Positions 1 through 11,399 of a stretch of DNA of 64,000 bases are shown here, one piece after another. This DNA comes from Diphasiastrum complanatum (Eukaryota > Streptophyta > Lycopodiopsida > Lycopodiales > Lycopodiaceae): the NCBI GenBank assembly GCA_029204225.1, contig CM055104.1, forward strand, positions 54,788,538 through 54,852,537. The letters run 5' to 3'. The translations under genes and the position numbers were made by a program. Every line of letters begins with the position of its first letter. The first letter of the stretch is position 1. The notes beneath the pieces are model-generated. The model made no database searches and was not told the DNA's origin. It saw only the letters and a program-made list of their open reading frames with translations.

Positions 1-690
1 ACTATTGATCAAAAACAAATTTTTATAACTCTGAATCTGATTCGTCAATATACATCTCTTGATGTCTTATCTCACTGTTGTGTCTCTAATTGAGTGAGTG
101 TGTTACAACGAGTAGTGCACATGTATTTATATTGCTACTAGACAAGTATTTTGGCCTTTCAATGCTGTAACAGTAGATATCTAACCGTTTACGACAGTTG
201 ATATTCAAATAGACGCTCTGTTTTCAGGCTCAAATAAATTCTGTTCGCGAATTATTCGAAATCGTCCATCTCTTCGTCTTAGCTTCGTGTTTCCCAAATT
301 GTTTGCGACACTTGTCTCTTCGCGACATTTTCATCTTTCGCGAATTGTTCGCGACAGATGACAATTCTTGAGCTTGAAGAAGAAATCTAGAATATTTCGT
401 AAACTGTTCGAGATAGTTTCGCGACAGGTGAGCTTGAAGAACAGTCCAAAAGATTTCGTGAATTGTTCACGACATCTGAGACTTGAACAAGAAACAGAAT
501 ATTTTGCGACAAGATTCTATTCGCGAATCTTTCGAGCTTCAACAACAAAGCCACGAGCTTCTACAAGAAACTGTTTTGCGAATCTTTCGAGCTGACTGCA
601 AGACAAATTTCGCGAATCCTTCGCGAATCTTTCGAATTGGTCACGAATAGAAATGTTTCGAGTTCGCGTTCGTTTCTTTCTCATCCTTTG
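1..690. repeat. TTCGCGA-rich non-coding stretch
   Basis: No supported gene. From about 240 to 640 the heptamer TTCGCGA occurs about eight times (near 244, 318, 337, 347, 419, 521, 609 and 619), usually followed by ATT, ATC or CAG, with variants such as TTGCGAC and TTCGTGA between them. Spacing is irregular, so this is a clustered short motif and not a simple tandem array. The short open frame across 368-595 is a by-product of it. The stretch ends where chromovirus coding sequence begins near 740, so it may be transposon leader or LTR sequence of an element truncated at the window edge. Confidence 0.55.
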
Positions 691-744
691 TCAAGTAAAC
701 TGCACGCTTTGTTAGTAGAATCAAGATCTGTCTGATCAGTTGTT

Positions 745-1386
745 CTACATGAGTTTGCTTATAACTGTAGGAAACATTCTACTACTGGTTATAGTCCGTT
801 TATGCTGATGTACGGTTTTCAACCTAGATCTCCAGTAAATGTGGAGACAAAGTCTGTTAAGATCCAAAACGTTGCGGATTTCTTGCATGATATGCATGAA
901 ATGTTGCAAGTGGCTCGTAATTGTATTCGGAGTGCTCGGGATAGAGCTAAGCACTATGCTGATCTTAAGAGGTCTCCCAGAGATTTTAAAATTGATGACT
1001 GGGTATATCTTAGAATACCTAAGGATTCTAAGACTATGCGTATAGGGAAGTATTATAAATTGTCTACCATATATTGTGGACCGTTTCAGATTATAAAGAA
1101 AATTGGTTCTTTAGCTTACGAACTAGATCTTTAGAACAAGTCTACAGCTCACCCTATGTTTCATGTAAGCCATTTAAAATTAAGTTTACATGAAGGTGAC
1201 ATAGTTGGTTCAGAGGAAGACCTTACCCATTTGGAGGACTTATCACCTAGTGTTTCTTTGGAACCTGAAAAGGTACTCAGGACTAGAGATAAACAATTGA
1301 TAAATCTTTCTTTCTCTGAGTGCTTGATTACGTGGAAGGGACGGACTGAGGATGATGATTCATGGGAATGGGTCAAAAGCATATAG
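745..1386 (+). pseudogene. Ty3/gypsy chromovirus integrase C-terminus plus chromodomain (3' end of pol, broken)
   Basis: The conceptual product starts inside the integrase, with the usual run ending GYSPFMLMYGFQP (about 755-827). It continues through the integrase C-terminal part (DWVYLRIPK, GPFQIIKKIG) into PMFHVSHLKLSL and a chromodomain-like end (LITWKGRTEDDDSWEW). A TAG at about 1132-1134 interrupts the frame just before that PMFHVSHLK stretch, and the upstream pol is missing. A polypurine tract and an LTR starting TGTTATGTCC follow at 1439. Chromodomains are known to guide such elements into heterochromatin. The piece is a dead fragment. Its end is repeated in inverted orientation at 23,054-23,176. 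Confidence 0.85.
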
Positions 1387-1438
1387 AAGAACTTCTCTGG
1401 TTTTTACTTCTAGAGATAGAAGTGGTTCAATGGGGGAA

Positions 1439-1912
1439 TGTTATGTCCATGTCTTGTATAAAGAAATTGGAATAATTCTTGCGTGGATAGCCGGTCACTC
1501 CAGTTGTATGTGGTTATTAGTTATGCTACGTCATTCCGGACGTGGTCGTATCAAGTAATTAATAATCATATAAGGGCATGGACATAGGAGCACTTGCATG
1601 GTGAATGACTGTTTGAATGCAAGAATAGGAGGTCAATAGCTACATATAGGTTGCATGGGGATCCTAAGGGAAATATACTCTCCTCTTGGAGAGAATACAT
1701 ACCATGGAATCCCGCCCATCTCCCTATTGGAATTTCAGTGTTTCCTCTCCTCTCTTGTATTCATTCATTGTGGCTTGGGGTTGAAGGGTTAGGGTATTGA
1801 CTAGCCTCTTCATGTTGGTTGGGTGGTTTATGCTCCACATGTGTTCTTTTGGTTTGCATGTGATAGGATTCTTGAAGATCTTCACTTGGCGATTGTAAAA
1901 CTTAGATTCTCA
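1439..1912 (+). repeat. 3' LTR of the chromovirus
   Basis: It begins TGTTATGTCC directly after a purine tract (CAATGGGGGAA) and ends near ...GATTCTCA, giving TG...CA ends and about 474 bp. The boundaries are supported by a diverged inverted copy at 22,579-23,053 of nearly the same length, which shares the start, the GAGAGAATA block, the Cys-free GC-poor middle and the end. The 3' end could be off by a few bases. No matching 5' LTR is in the window. Confidence 0.75.
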
Positions 1913-2330
1913 TGGAGGGTGATAAATACTTCCAAAAACTTTCTACATTCTAGGACTTCAATTTGGAGTTTATGAACATCAAGTAAATATAATCAAAACT
2001 TGATTTAGATTCATTTTAATCTAAATCTAGCTATCTACATGTGGCCTAGACACATGGTCATCCAACATGATGCCAAGTGGCCAAAATCTAGGGGCTAGAA
2101 TTTTGACTATTTTTTTCATAGATCCTAGATTCTAGGTAGTTTGACCGAATGAGCAATCTAATACATATGACTTGGATCTAACTAGGCTAGGCCTATCTTC
2201 ACATGTGGAAAAAGGCTCCACATTTGTGGAATCAGATTATTTACAAAAATATATGGTAAATCAAGCTAGCATTTTGCAAATTTTCACTCCTCAAAAACTA
2301 GCTTGATTAAGGTATGATAGATTTATCTAC
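1913..2330 (-). repeat. Probable 3' LTR region of minus-strand copia element B
   Basis: Read on the minus strand, this follows the RNase H tail at 2,340-2,885. A purine tract (TTTTTGAGGAGTG) lies at about 2,285-2,297, resembling the one before the 3' LTR of the plus-strand copia (TTTTAGGAGGAGTG at 7,524-7,537). No open frame is visible. The far boundary against the chromovirus LTR at 1,912 is inferred from where that LTR ends. Confidence 0.4.
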
Positions 2331-2334
2331 AACT

Positions 2335-2885
2335 CCAAGGGGTGATATGAGTTTGATGAACTGATCCTTAGGCAAGGATTTGGTGAGGGTATCAGCCACA
2401 CATTCTGATGAAGAAACATGTTGGAGTTGGATCTCTCTTGCTTGCACTTTTTCCCTCACAAAGTGATAAGCAATTTCAATGTGTTTGCTTCTAGCATGGA
2501 ATGTCGTGTTGGTAGCAATTTGTTGAGATGATTGGTTGTCACAATAGATGATAGGGACCTACTCAGCCTATGGCACTCGAAGTTCCATTAACAACTTTCT
2601 TAGCCATAGGACCTCCTTTGCGATGGGAGTCCTTGCTTTGTACTTGGATTATGTGGAAGATAGTGAGGTAGTATTTTACTTTTTGGAAAGCCAAGATATA
2701 ACCCCATTGCATATGAAGGTTGCTAAGGCACTAATAGAATTTTGATCCACCTTATCCCATACAAAATTAGAATCTAAGAAATCTCTCAAGACAATGTTAG
2801 ATCCTCTATAAAGAATGCAGTGAAAAATTTTCATCAATCTTGAGCTAGAAATTGTCAAGGCCCATTTTCCTAGCTATCTTGTTCA
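2335..2885 (-). pseudogene. Ty1/copia RNase H tail (element B), degenerate
   Basis: Minus-strand translation gives the copia pol C-terminus in order: GLDNF, ILYRGSNIVLRDFLDSNF, ISWLSKK, then a DNQSS/ATNTTFHARSKHIEI type block and ADTLTKSLPKDQFIKLIS. The frame is broken by several stops and shifts. It pairs with the minus-strand gag fragment at 8,273-8,869, so both are probably remains of one minus-strand element split by the plus-strand copia between them. Most of that element's pol is absent. Confidence 0.75.
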
Positions 2886-3527
2886 ATCTTGGATCAAAAG
2901 AGATCAAAAGGACATTGATTGGGTCTGACCTGGTACTGTACGGAATCAGGTGCTCAGACACGTGTGAGGAACATCCAATTTCAGTTTGGAAGTTCTCTCT
3001 CATGTTTGATCCATTTATCTTTCTTGATAGCTTGTTTTGAAGCTATTTTTGTCTAGTTTCTGTTGCAATCAGTTTCATTCCATTTGGTTGAGCCAATCAA
3101 ATGTTATAAGCTTTTGAAGAGGGTTAGGTAGGGCACCTAGACCTGGGTGGACACATTTGGTTTGGTCAAGAGATTGCTTGGTTGATCCAAAATCACAGTT
3201 GTATGCTTGCCAATCTCATCTATATGTGATCTAGGCACTGTTTTGAGATCTTAGCCATTTTGTTTCATGCAATATCATTGTATTTGAGTCAAATTTGGTT
3301 TCTTAGTGTATTTCACACGTGCTAAGAGTTTGGATCCTAACTTTGCCTATACTCCATCATTTGATGTGAAATAGATCTTGTTTTAGAGAGATTTGTGTAG
3401 CTAGTGAGAATCAATTCACAAATTATTGTAAGATCTTTCATAGAAGGAGATAGTACTCAATTATTGGATCCTATTGAAAGTGTGTAACAACATTTATTGT
3501 TCATCATCTGAGTTTTCTTCACTTCAA
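2886..3527 (+). other. 5' flank/leader of copia element A (no LTR identified)
   Basis: This stretch lies between the minus-strand copia tail and the gag start of element A. It contains ACACGTGTGAGG near 2,958 and CACACGTGC near 3,316, like LTR sequence elsewhere here, but I see no clear similarity to the 3' LTR at 7,538-8,272 and no tRNA-Met primer-binding site. Either the 5' LTR has been replaced or deleted, or it belongs to a different subfamily. Confidence 0.35.
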
Positions 3528-6500
3528 ATGTCTTCAATGGGTTCATCCTTGTTGGAACCAAGTGAAAGATTGACCACTTCAAATTATTCAATTTGGAAAA
3601 TGAGGATGGAGTCCATCTTGATCCTTCAAGACGTGATGGACATAGTTCTTGGCCTTGAAGAAGAACCACAAGTTCTTCAAGAGGTTCAAAAATACAAAAA
3701 GAGAGCTAGGATGGCTCTCCACTACATTAAGATGAATGTCTCTAATGAGATATTGAGGGAGATAGGTACTTGTACAACAGCCAAAGAAGCTTGGGATTGT
3801 CTCAAGACTATCTATGAGGCTAAGAATACCTCTAGGCTTCTCACTCTTAGGAATCAAATCTTTCAAAGTAGCCAAAAGAGTGATGAGAGTGCATCTAGTT
3901 ATGTTTTGAGAGTAAAAGATATTCATAGAGAGCTTGCTTGTATTGGTGATTCCATCAATCAAAATGAGCTAGTTCAAGTCATTCTCAATGGCTTGAGAAG
4001 TGAATTTGATAATCTTGTCCAATCCTATGCCATTAAGGAGGAGCTACCAAGTTTGGAGGCTCTCCAAAGTGTGCTAATTTCAGAAGAATCAAGACAAGAG
4101 TATAAGCTCTTGAGGATGGACAAGCTTTCTCTCACTCATAATGATGGCAAAGTTCTTTTTGCCAAGGATAAGCACAAAGAGAGGAGCAAGAACCAACATC
4201 AACAATCCTCAAGCAAGGACAAAGTCAGATCCAAAGACAAAGATGAGGAGGAAGATGATTCCTCTAATGCTTCATCATCCAAGCTCAAGAAGAAGAAGAA
4301 GATCAAGTGCTTTTATTGTGGCAAGAAAGGTCATTATGCCACCAATTGCTTCAAAAAGAAAAATCAACTCAAGCAAGCCAATATTACCAATGAGAAGGAA
4401 GACACTATTGCAAGTGATGGAGAGGGATCTCTTATGGTCTTTAGTTTCTCATCTACTCCTTTCAAGAAGGACGGCCTATGGAATATTGATAGTGGAGCCT
4501 CTTCACATATGTGTAGCTCCAAGGACTCTTTCTCTTCTATTGCACCTTATGATGGAGTGAAGAAATCAATATACACTGCAAATGATTTTGAATGTCCTAT
4601 TGAAGGCATAGGGAACATTCCCTTGAAGCTTGCATCCTCTAAAGTTCTTTCTCTCTCTAGAGTTCTTTATGTACCTAAGCTTACCAAGAATCTTATTAGT
4701 GTTGGCCAATTGCTTGATAATGGGCTTGATGTAAAATTCAATGTTGATACTTGCACTATCAAGAAGAATGATGAGATACTTTCATTAGGATCTAGATTTG
4801 GTGGCATCTATAAACTAGATCCAAATGAGTATGTGAATGCTTGTAATGTTGCTCTTGTGAATAAGCTCTCTATGGAGGAATTATGGCATAGGAGATTGGG
4901 ACATCCCAACTACAAATCCATGCTCTCTATGATCAGAGAATCCAAAGCTATTGGCTTGCCAAAGTCATTCTCCAAGAAGATCAAGCCTTGTGAGGCTTGT
5001 GCTATTGCTAAATCTCACAAAAAGCCATTTACAAGATCTTCTATCAAAAGCAAGCATCCTTTGGAGTTAATCCACTCGGATGTGCATTTCTCATCAACTA
5101 CAAGCAAGGGAGGAGCCACTTGTTTTGTTACTTTCATTGATGATTACACAAGATTCACTTGGATATATCTTCTTGCTTCAAAATCTATGGTGTTTGATCA
5201 TTTCCTTATTTTCAAAGCTTATGTAGAGAAGCAATTCTCATTCAAGATTTAAGCTCTTAGAAGTGATGGAGGTGGTGAATATATCTCCAATAAATTTCAA
5301 GACTTTTGTGAGCTTGAAGGCATTAAAAGAGAGTTTTCTTGTGCCTACTCTCCATCTCAAAATGGAGTGGCCGAGAGAAAGAATAGATCTCTATGTGAAT
5401 GTGCAAAATCTATGAGAATTGAGGCATCTTTGCCCAAAGAAATTTGGGGAGAAGCCATTAATTGTGCAAATTATCTTTGCAATAGGCTCCCACATATAGC
5501 TCTTGGAGGAAAGTCACCATATGAAATCTTATTTTTGAAGAAGCCTAAGGTTGATCACCTTAGAGTTTTTGGATGCTTATGCTTTGTCCATATTCCCTTG
5601 GAAACAAGGAAGAAGGAAGATCCTAGTGCATGCAAAGGGATCATGGTTGGATACTTATCCACCAAGAAGGCCTATAGAGTCTTTATACTCTCTACTTCTC
5701 AAGTTATTGAAAGTAGAGATGTTGTCTTTCATGAAGATCAACACTCATCATTTGAAGAGGCCGAGATCAAGAAATCTATGGATGCATCATCAGTTATTGA
5801 TTTTGAAGACAATCATGATGTGATGGGGTCGAGATTTGAAGAAGACTCTCCTCAGATTTTTTCACCAAGAAGATCCATGAGAGATAGATCCGAGCCTAAG
5901 AGGCTCTCATATGCTGACAAAGGCAAACAAGTGGATCTTGATTCCACTAATTATGTTTTTTATGTCTCTCATGAAGAGCCAAAGAATTTACAAGAGTCAC
6001 TCAATACCAAGGAGTGGTATGATGCCATGAAGCAAGAGTATGATGCATTGATCACCAACAATACTTGGGAGCTTGTGGATCCTCCTTCCAACAAGCATGT
6101 GATTGGTTGCAAGTGGGTATTTCGGATCAAGTTCAATCATGATGGCACCATCAACAAGCATAAAGCAAGATTATGTGCCAAAGGATTTGCTCAAATCCAT
6201 GGTCTTGATTATGAGGAGACCTTTGCACCCGTTGCAAAGATGATGACAATAAGAATTCTTATTTCTCTTGCTTGTTTTTTCAAGTGGAAGGTGTTCCAAT
6301 TAGATGTATCCAATGCTTTTCTAAATGGTTATCTTGAGGAGGAGATCTATATGGAACAACCTCAAGGATTCATCAAGGATGAGTCCAAAGTGTGCTTGCT
6401 CTTCAAAAGTCTTTATGGACTCAAGCAAGCACCAAGATCATGGTATTCAAGACTTAACTCTTTCCTTATCTCACTAGGATTTACTCTTAGTGACTATGAT

Positions 6501-7517
6501 CCTTCCATGTATCTAAAGTTTGTTGATAGCAATATTGTCATTCTTCTAATTTATGTTGATGACATTATTCTTTGAGGAAGTTGTATCAAGCTAGTTGATG
6601 AAACCAAGCTAGCACTTGGATGTGAGTTTAAAATGCAAGATCTAGGAGAGATACATTACATCCTAGGCCTAGAAATTGATTTTTATGAAAATCATGTCTT
6701 TATATGCCAATCTAGATATGCTCACTCTATGTTGAAAAAATTCCATATGGAAAATTCTAAGAGCATAGATACTCCAATGGAGCAAATTGTAAAAGATCCT
6801 AATAAAGGTGATGAAAGATCCTTTGAGGACATCACACTTTTTAGGAGTCTTGTAGGCTCCTCGATTTGGCTTACCATTACCAGGCCCGATCTTAGTTTTT
6901 GTGTGCACAAATTGAGTCAATTTATGCAAGAACCTAAGATCCATCATTGGAAGATGGCCAAGAGGATTTTAAGATATGTATCTTCATCTTGTGATTATGG
7001 TCTACTCTATAAAAGTAAAGATCTATCCATTATTGGCTACTCGGATTCGGACTTTGCAAGTGACAAAATGGATCGAAAGTCTATTAGTGCATACACTATC
7101 TTTTTTGGAGGCAATCTAATATCTTGGCTTTCCAAAAAGCAAGATACTATATCTCTCTCTTCATGTGAGGCCGAGTACAAAGCACTCACTACAACTACCA
7201 AAGAAGTGCTTTGGATCAAGAGGTTATTAATGAAACTAAAGTGCATCAAGGAGGATGATCTCCCAATGATCAAGTGTGATAACATCTCGGCCCAAGCTCT
7301 TGCCAATAATCCCATATTTCATGCAAGAAGCAAGCACATAGAAGTGGCACACCATTTTGTGAGAGAAAAGCTTATTGGAGGAGAAATCTATTTGGAGCAG
7401 GTCAACTCGTCCTCTTGTATTGCCGATCTACTCACCAAGCCTTTGAGCAAAAGTGCTTTCATCAAGCATAGATCTAATCTTGGAGTTATATCAAGATCAA
7501 TGCTCAAATCTTCATAG
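3528..7517 (+). pseudogene. Ty1/copia retrotransposon gag-pol (element A), full length with two in-frame stops
   Basis: A single reading frame of about 1,330 codons runs from ATG 3,528. The open frame extends upstream of this ATG but lacks another ATG. Domains in order: gag (SNYSIWKMRMESIL), a CCHC knuckle (CFYCGKKGHYATNC, near 4,310), an aspartic protease (WNIDSGASSHMC, near 4,480), GAG-pre-integrase (LWHRRLGHPNYKSM), integrase core (HSDVHF, FIDDYTRF), reverse transcriptase (CKWVFRIKFN, FQLDVSNAFLNG, YGLKQAPRSW, YVDDIIL) and RNase H (SLSSCEAEYKAL, ARSKHIEVAHHF, IADLLTKPLS). The frame is interrupted only by TAA at 5,250-5,252 in the integrase and TGA at 6,573-6,575 just after the YVDD catalytic motif. 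No frameshift is seen, so the copy is young but probably inactive. Confidence 0.93.
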
Positions 7518-7537
7518 ATAATGTTTTAGGAGGAGTG

Positions 7538-8272
7538 TGAAGAATTGAAAAAGATTATCTATGTTAGATATAGGGGTCTTATGTTTTTTACATCAAGCAT
7601 CTAGGTGTAGGATGTTGATAGGAATAAATTTGGCATAGATGGCAAATTATGCATTTCCACTTGTAATGCCACTATTGAGCCAAAATAGAGTAAGAGGCTA
7701 AACACTTGCTGATTAGAGTGTAGACAAGTGTAAAGTTTTTGTTTGATGAATTCCAAGAGGTCCAATAGGATATAGAGGTGGAACCTTGTGAGGTCCAATA
7801 GGAAATTGAGGTGTGCTTGAATATAGTCCAATAGAATTAAGAGGTGCATAGATCAATGATCCAATAGGATCAAGAGGTGACAAAATGTGGTCCAATCATA
7901 GTTAAGCATAGTGGTAGCTCATGGACCTACTAGTATCATTGTACTCCTCATTTTGAAATCAATTGATTTGGTGATTTCATGGATTTTGTGAGTTTTTGGA
8001 TTTCTAGCTTTCTCTCTCTACCCGAGAGCTCTTGATGCATTTTCTCTCTCTACTCGAGGAGAGCAGCTTGTTTCTACTTAGATTATTTTTTGAATACTTC
8101 CCACACGTGTGAGTGAGAGTTGGAAGTGATTGAATGCATGTAGTAGTGTGTTTTTGCCATAGGATTCAAGATTGATCTTGAATCTCAATCTAGTCTTGAT
8201 CTTGGTGCATCTACACACCTTAGGAGATCACAAGTACATGTAGTAGACAGTCCACACGTGTGAAAATCAACA
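7538..8272 (+). repeat. 3' LTR of copia element A
   Basis: It starts TGTGAAGAATTG or two bases earlier, directly after a purine tract (TTTTAGGAGGAGTG) that follows the pol stop, and ends ...GAAAATCAACA. The interior has a short repeated phrase (GGTCCAATAGGA, GTCCAATAG, four or so times at 7,760-7,875) and two CACACGTGTG palindromes at 8,102 and 8,253. The same phrases appear in reverse complement at 9,963-10,450, the LTR of element B, so A and B are related. The minus-strand gag of B begins immediately after this LTR. Confidence 0.65.
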
Positions 8273-8869
8273 CTCTTCTCCATCATGAGAAGTTGATGTA
8301 GAGCCTATACTCTTCATTCACCACACTTCTTGCAAATCCACCATGCTTGGCAAAGTCTTTTGTATTGCAAAGCTTTGAACAAGGTTAGCATGCTCATCCA
8401 ACAATCCATTAAGTACAACTTGCACAAGTTCTACATCCTTAATGCTATCATCAATCCATGTTAGCTAATCATTAAGTGCTTTAACTCTCAATACAAAGAC
8501 ATGAGCACTCTCTTCCTTCTTTTGCAAACTTTGAAAGATTTTTTTTCTTAGAGTCAACACTCTAGATGTAGACTTGGATTCATGAAGCTTCTTCAAAGCT
8601 TCCCAAGCCTCCAAAGATGATGTGCGCTTATCAACTTCTTTGAGAAGCTCACTGGTAACATTCATCTTTATCATGTGCAGAGCTCTTTTAGCTCTCTTGT
8701 CATGCCTTTCTTGATCTTGTTTTGCCATGGGTCTTTCCTCCACACCTACAACAATGTCCATCAAATCATTCATCTCAAGGAGAGACTCCATTCTCACCTT
8801 CCAAGTAGAATAATTTGTAGAGGTAAGCCTATCATTGCTCTCCAATATACATCCTCCATTTGTAGCCAT
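8273..8869 (-). pseudogene. Ty1/copia gag fragment (element B)
   Basis: The minus-strand frame from ATG 8,869 reads as copia gag (TSTNYSTWKVRMESLL, IKMNVTSELLKEV, SRVLTLRKKIFQSLQ, VLRVKALND) and is homologous along its length to the N-terminus of element A gag. A stop after VLRVKALND (near 8,465) interrupts it, and recognisable gag (DSIKDVELVQVVLNGL) continues to about 8,330. It is cut off at the end of the element A LTR, consistent with A having inserted into B. Confidence 0.8.
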
Positions 8870-9962
<1,093 letters not shown>

Positions 9963-10480
9963 TGTTGACATTTTCACATGTGTGGAAAACAATGTGATTT
10001 ATCTTCTAAGGTGTGTGTCATTGCACATGAATCTATCTCTTGATTGATGCAAACAATCTAGCTTGATAATATCAAGGCAAGAGCACACAAGCATGCATCT
10101 ACCATCCAAAAACTATCATTGACACTTAGTAAAATTGTCATATTCTCTCTCTACCAAAGAGCAACAAGTTTTCATACTTAGTTTTTTTTCATCAAGTGTT
10201 GGAGCTCAACCCTCATAAGAAAACTAAGTGTCAATGCAAGCTCTCACTCTCATAGACTGGTTCAAGATCCAAGATAGATAGCAACATAACTCAATGATTG
10301 GACCACTCTCAAATCACCTCTTACAATGATTGGACACTTTCTAATCACCTCTTACTATGATTGGACCATTTTGGTACACCTCTCGCTCCTATTGGTCCAC
10401 ATGGCAAAATAATATGATGAGATGCAATCCTTGCTCTCTCTACCATCATGCCAAGTGTAAGCAACCTACACTAACTTGAG
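9963..10480 (-). repeat. 5' LTR of copia element B (approximate)
   Basis: Read on the minus strand it ends ...CACATGTGAAAATGTCAACA at 9,963, matching the end of the element A LTR. It also carries the GTCCAATCAT/GAGGTG phrases (about 10,290-10,400), the CTCTCTCTACC block and the CACACACCTTAG block in the same order. The outer boundary is not resolved. Confidence 0.5.
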
Positions 10481-10534
10481 CTAATTTAAATCATGATCAC
10501 AAGTTCAACCACTAATATGAAATTATTGCTAGGT

Positions 10535-10859
10535 TTAATTTGTCAACCAACAATTCCACAAAGAAAAAAGTAGTCAATTTTTGTGATGATGGTAAAACTC
10601 AACAATGCATTAAGAATAGGATTAAGAATGGATCTGATAGTATAAAGAGAATACTAAAAAGCAATTCGTCCAATAATTATTGGCAAAACTACTTTAATGA
10701 TGCAAGAAAGTGCCAAAAGTAATAAAACCATTACATTTGAAGTGCTTCTAGATTCAAAAATAACCAATGGCAAGAATGGAACAATAATATAATGATCATC
10801 TTTTATGAATTACAACATGAATGATTTTGTGCATGTGAAATTTGAAGCAACTTTCATTT

Positions 10860-10948
<89 letters not shown>

Positions 10949-11296
10949 CCTTTTCCAACTTTTTGATCTTCCAACACATAGTGAGTTGGTGTATTTTGCT
11001 TGAGTTTGGCTCACGCTTCGAGGTTCAATTCTTTGTGATCCCATAGGTTGATAATTTGACCATAAAGAAAGAAGTAATTATTTATGTGATGATACTAGCA
11101 CTTCAAGCAAGCCAAGGGCTATTGAGCTGGAAAACAATCCATCCAACAATTTGTTAGCAGAATTATTTTTATGATCCAAGAAAGTGTTAGATAAAAGTGA
11201 GCTACCTCTACAATAATATGGGGATGTTGCATTTGAATTGTCTCCACTTTTAAAAAAAACTAATGGCAAGAATGGAACAATGTTATGATGGTCATT

Positions 11297-11300
<4 letters not shown>
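10535..11300. repeat. Diverged tandem duplication around two (GA)n tracts
   Basis: Two similar segments, about 10,535-10,860 and 11,050-11,300, share phrases such as AATGGCAAGAATGGAACAAT followed by ATGATGGTCAT or ATGATCAT, each just before a GA/CT tract. No coding function is seen. Confidence 0.5.
10863..10944. repeat. (CT)n microsatellite
   Basis: About 41 uninterrupted CT units at the end of the first unit of the duplicated segment. Confidence 0.98.

Positions 11301-11371
<71 letters not shown>
11300..11371. repeat. (GA)n microsatellite
   Basis: About 36 GA units at the end of the second duplicated segment. Confidence 0.98.
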
Positions 11372-11375
<4 letters not shown>

Positions 11376-11399
11376 TAGCTCAGATATGGCAAGAAGCTC

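Noticed and set aside
2886-3470. 5' LTR of copia element A
   Set aside because: I could not find shared sequence with the 3' LTR at 7,538-8,272 beyond the CACGTG motif, so it is listed only as a flank.
3588-3962. Minus-strand frame inside copia gag
   Set aside because: It is the antisense shadow of the gag frame, which has recognisable domains.
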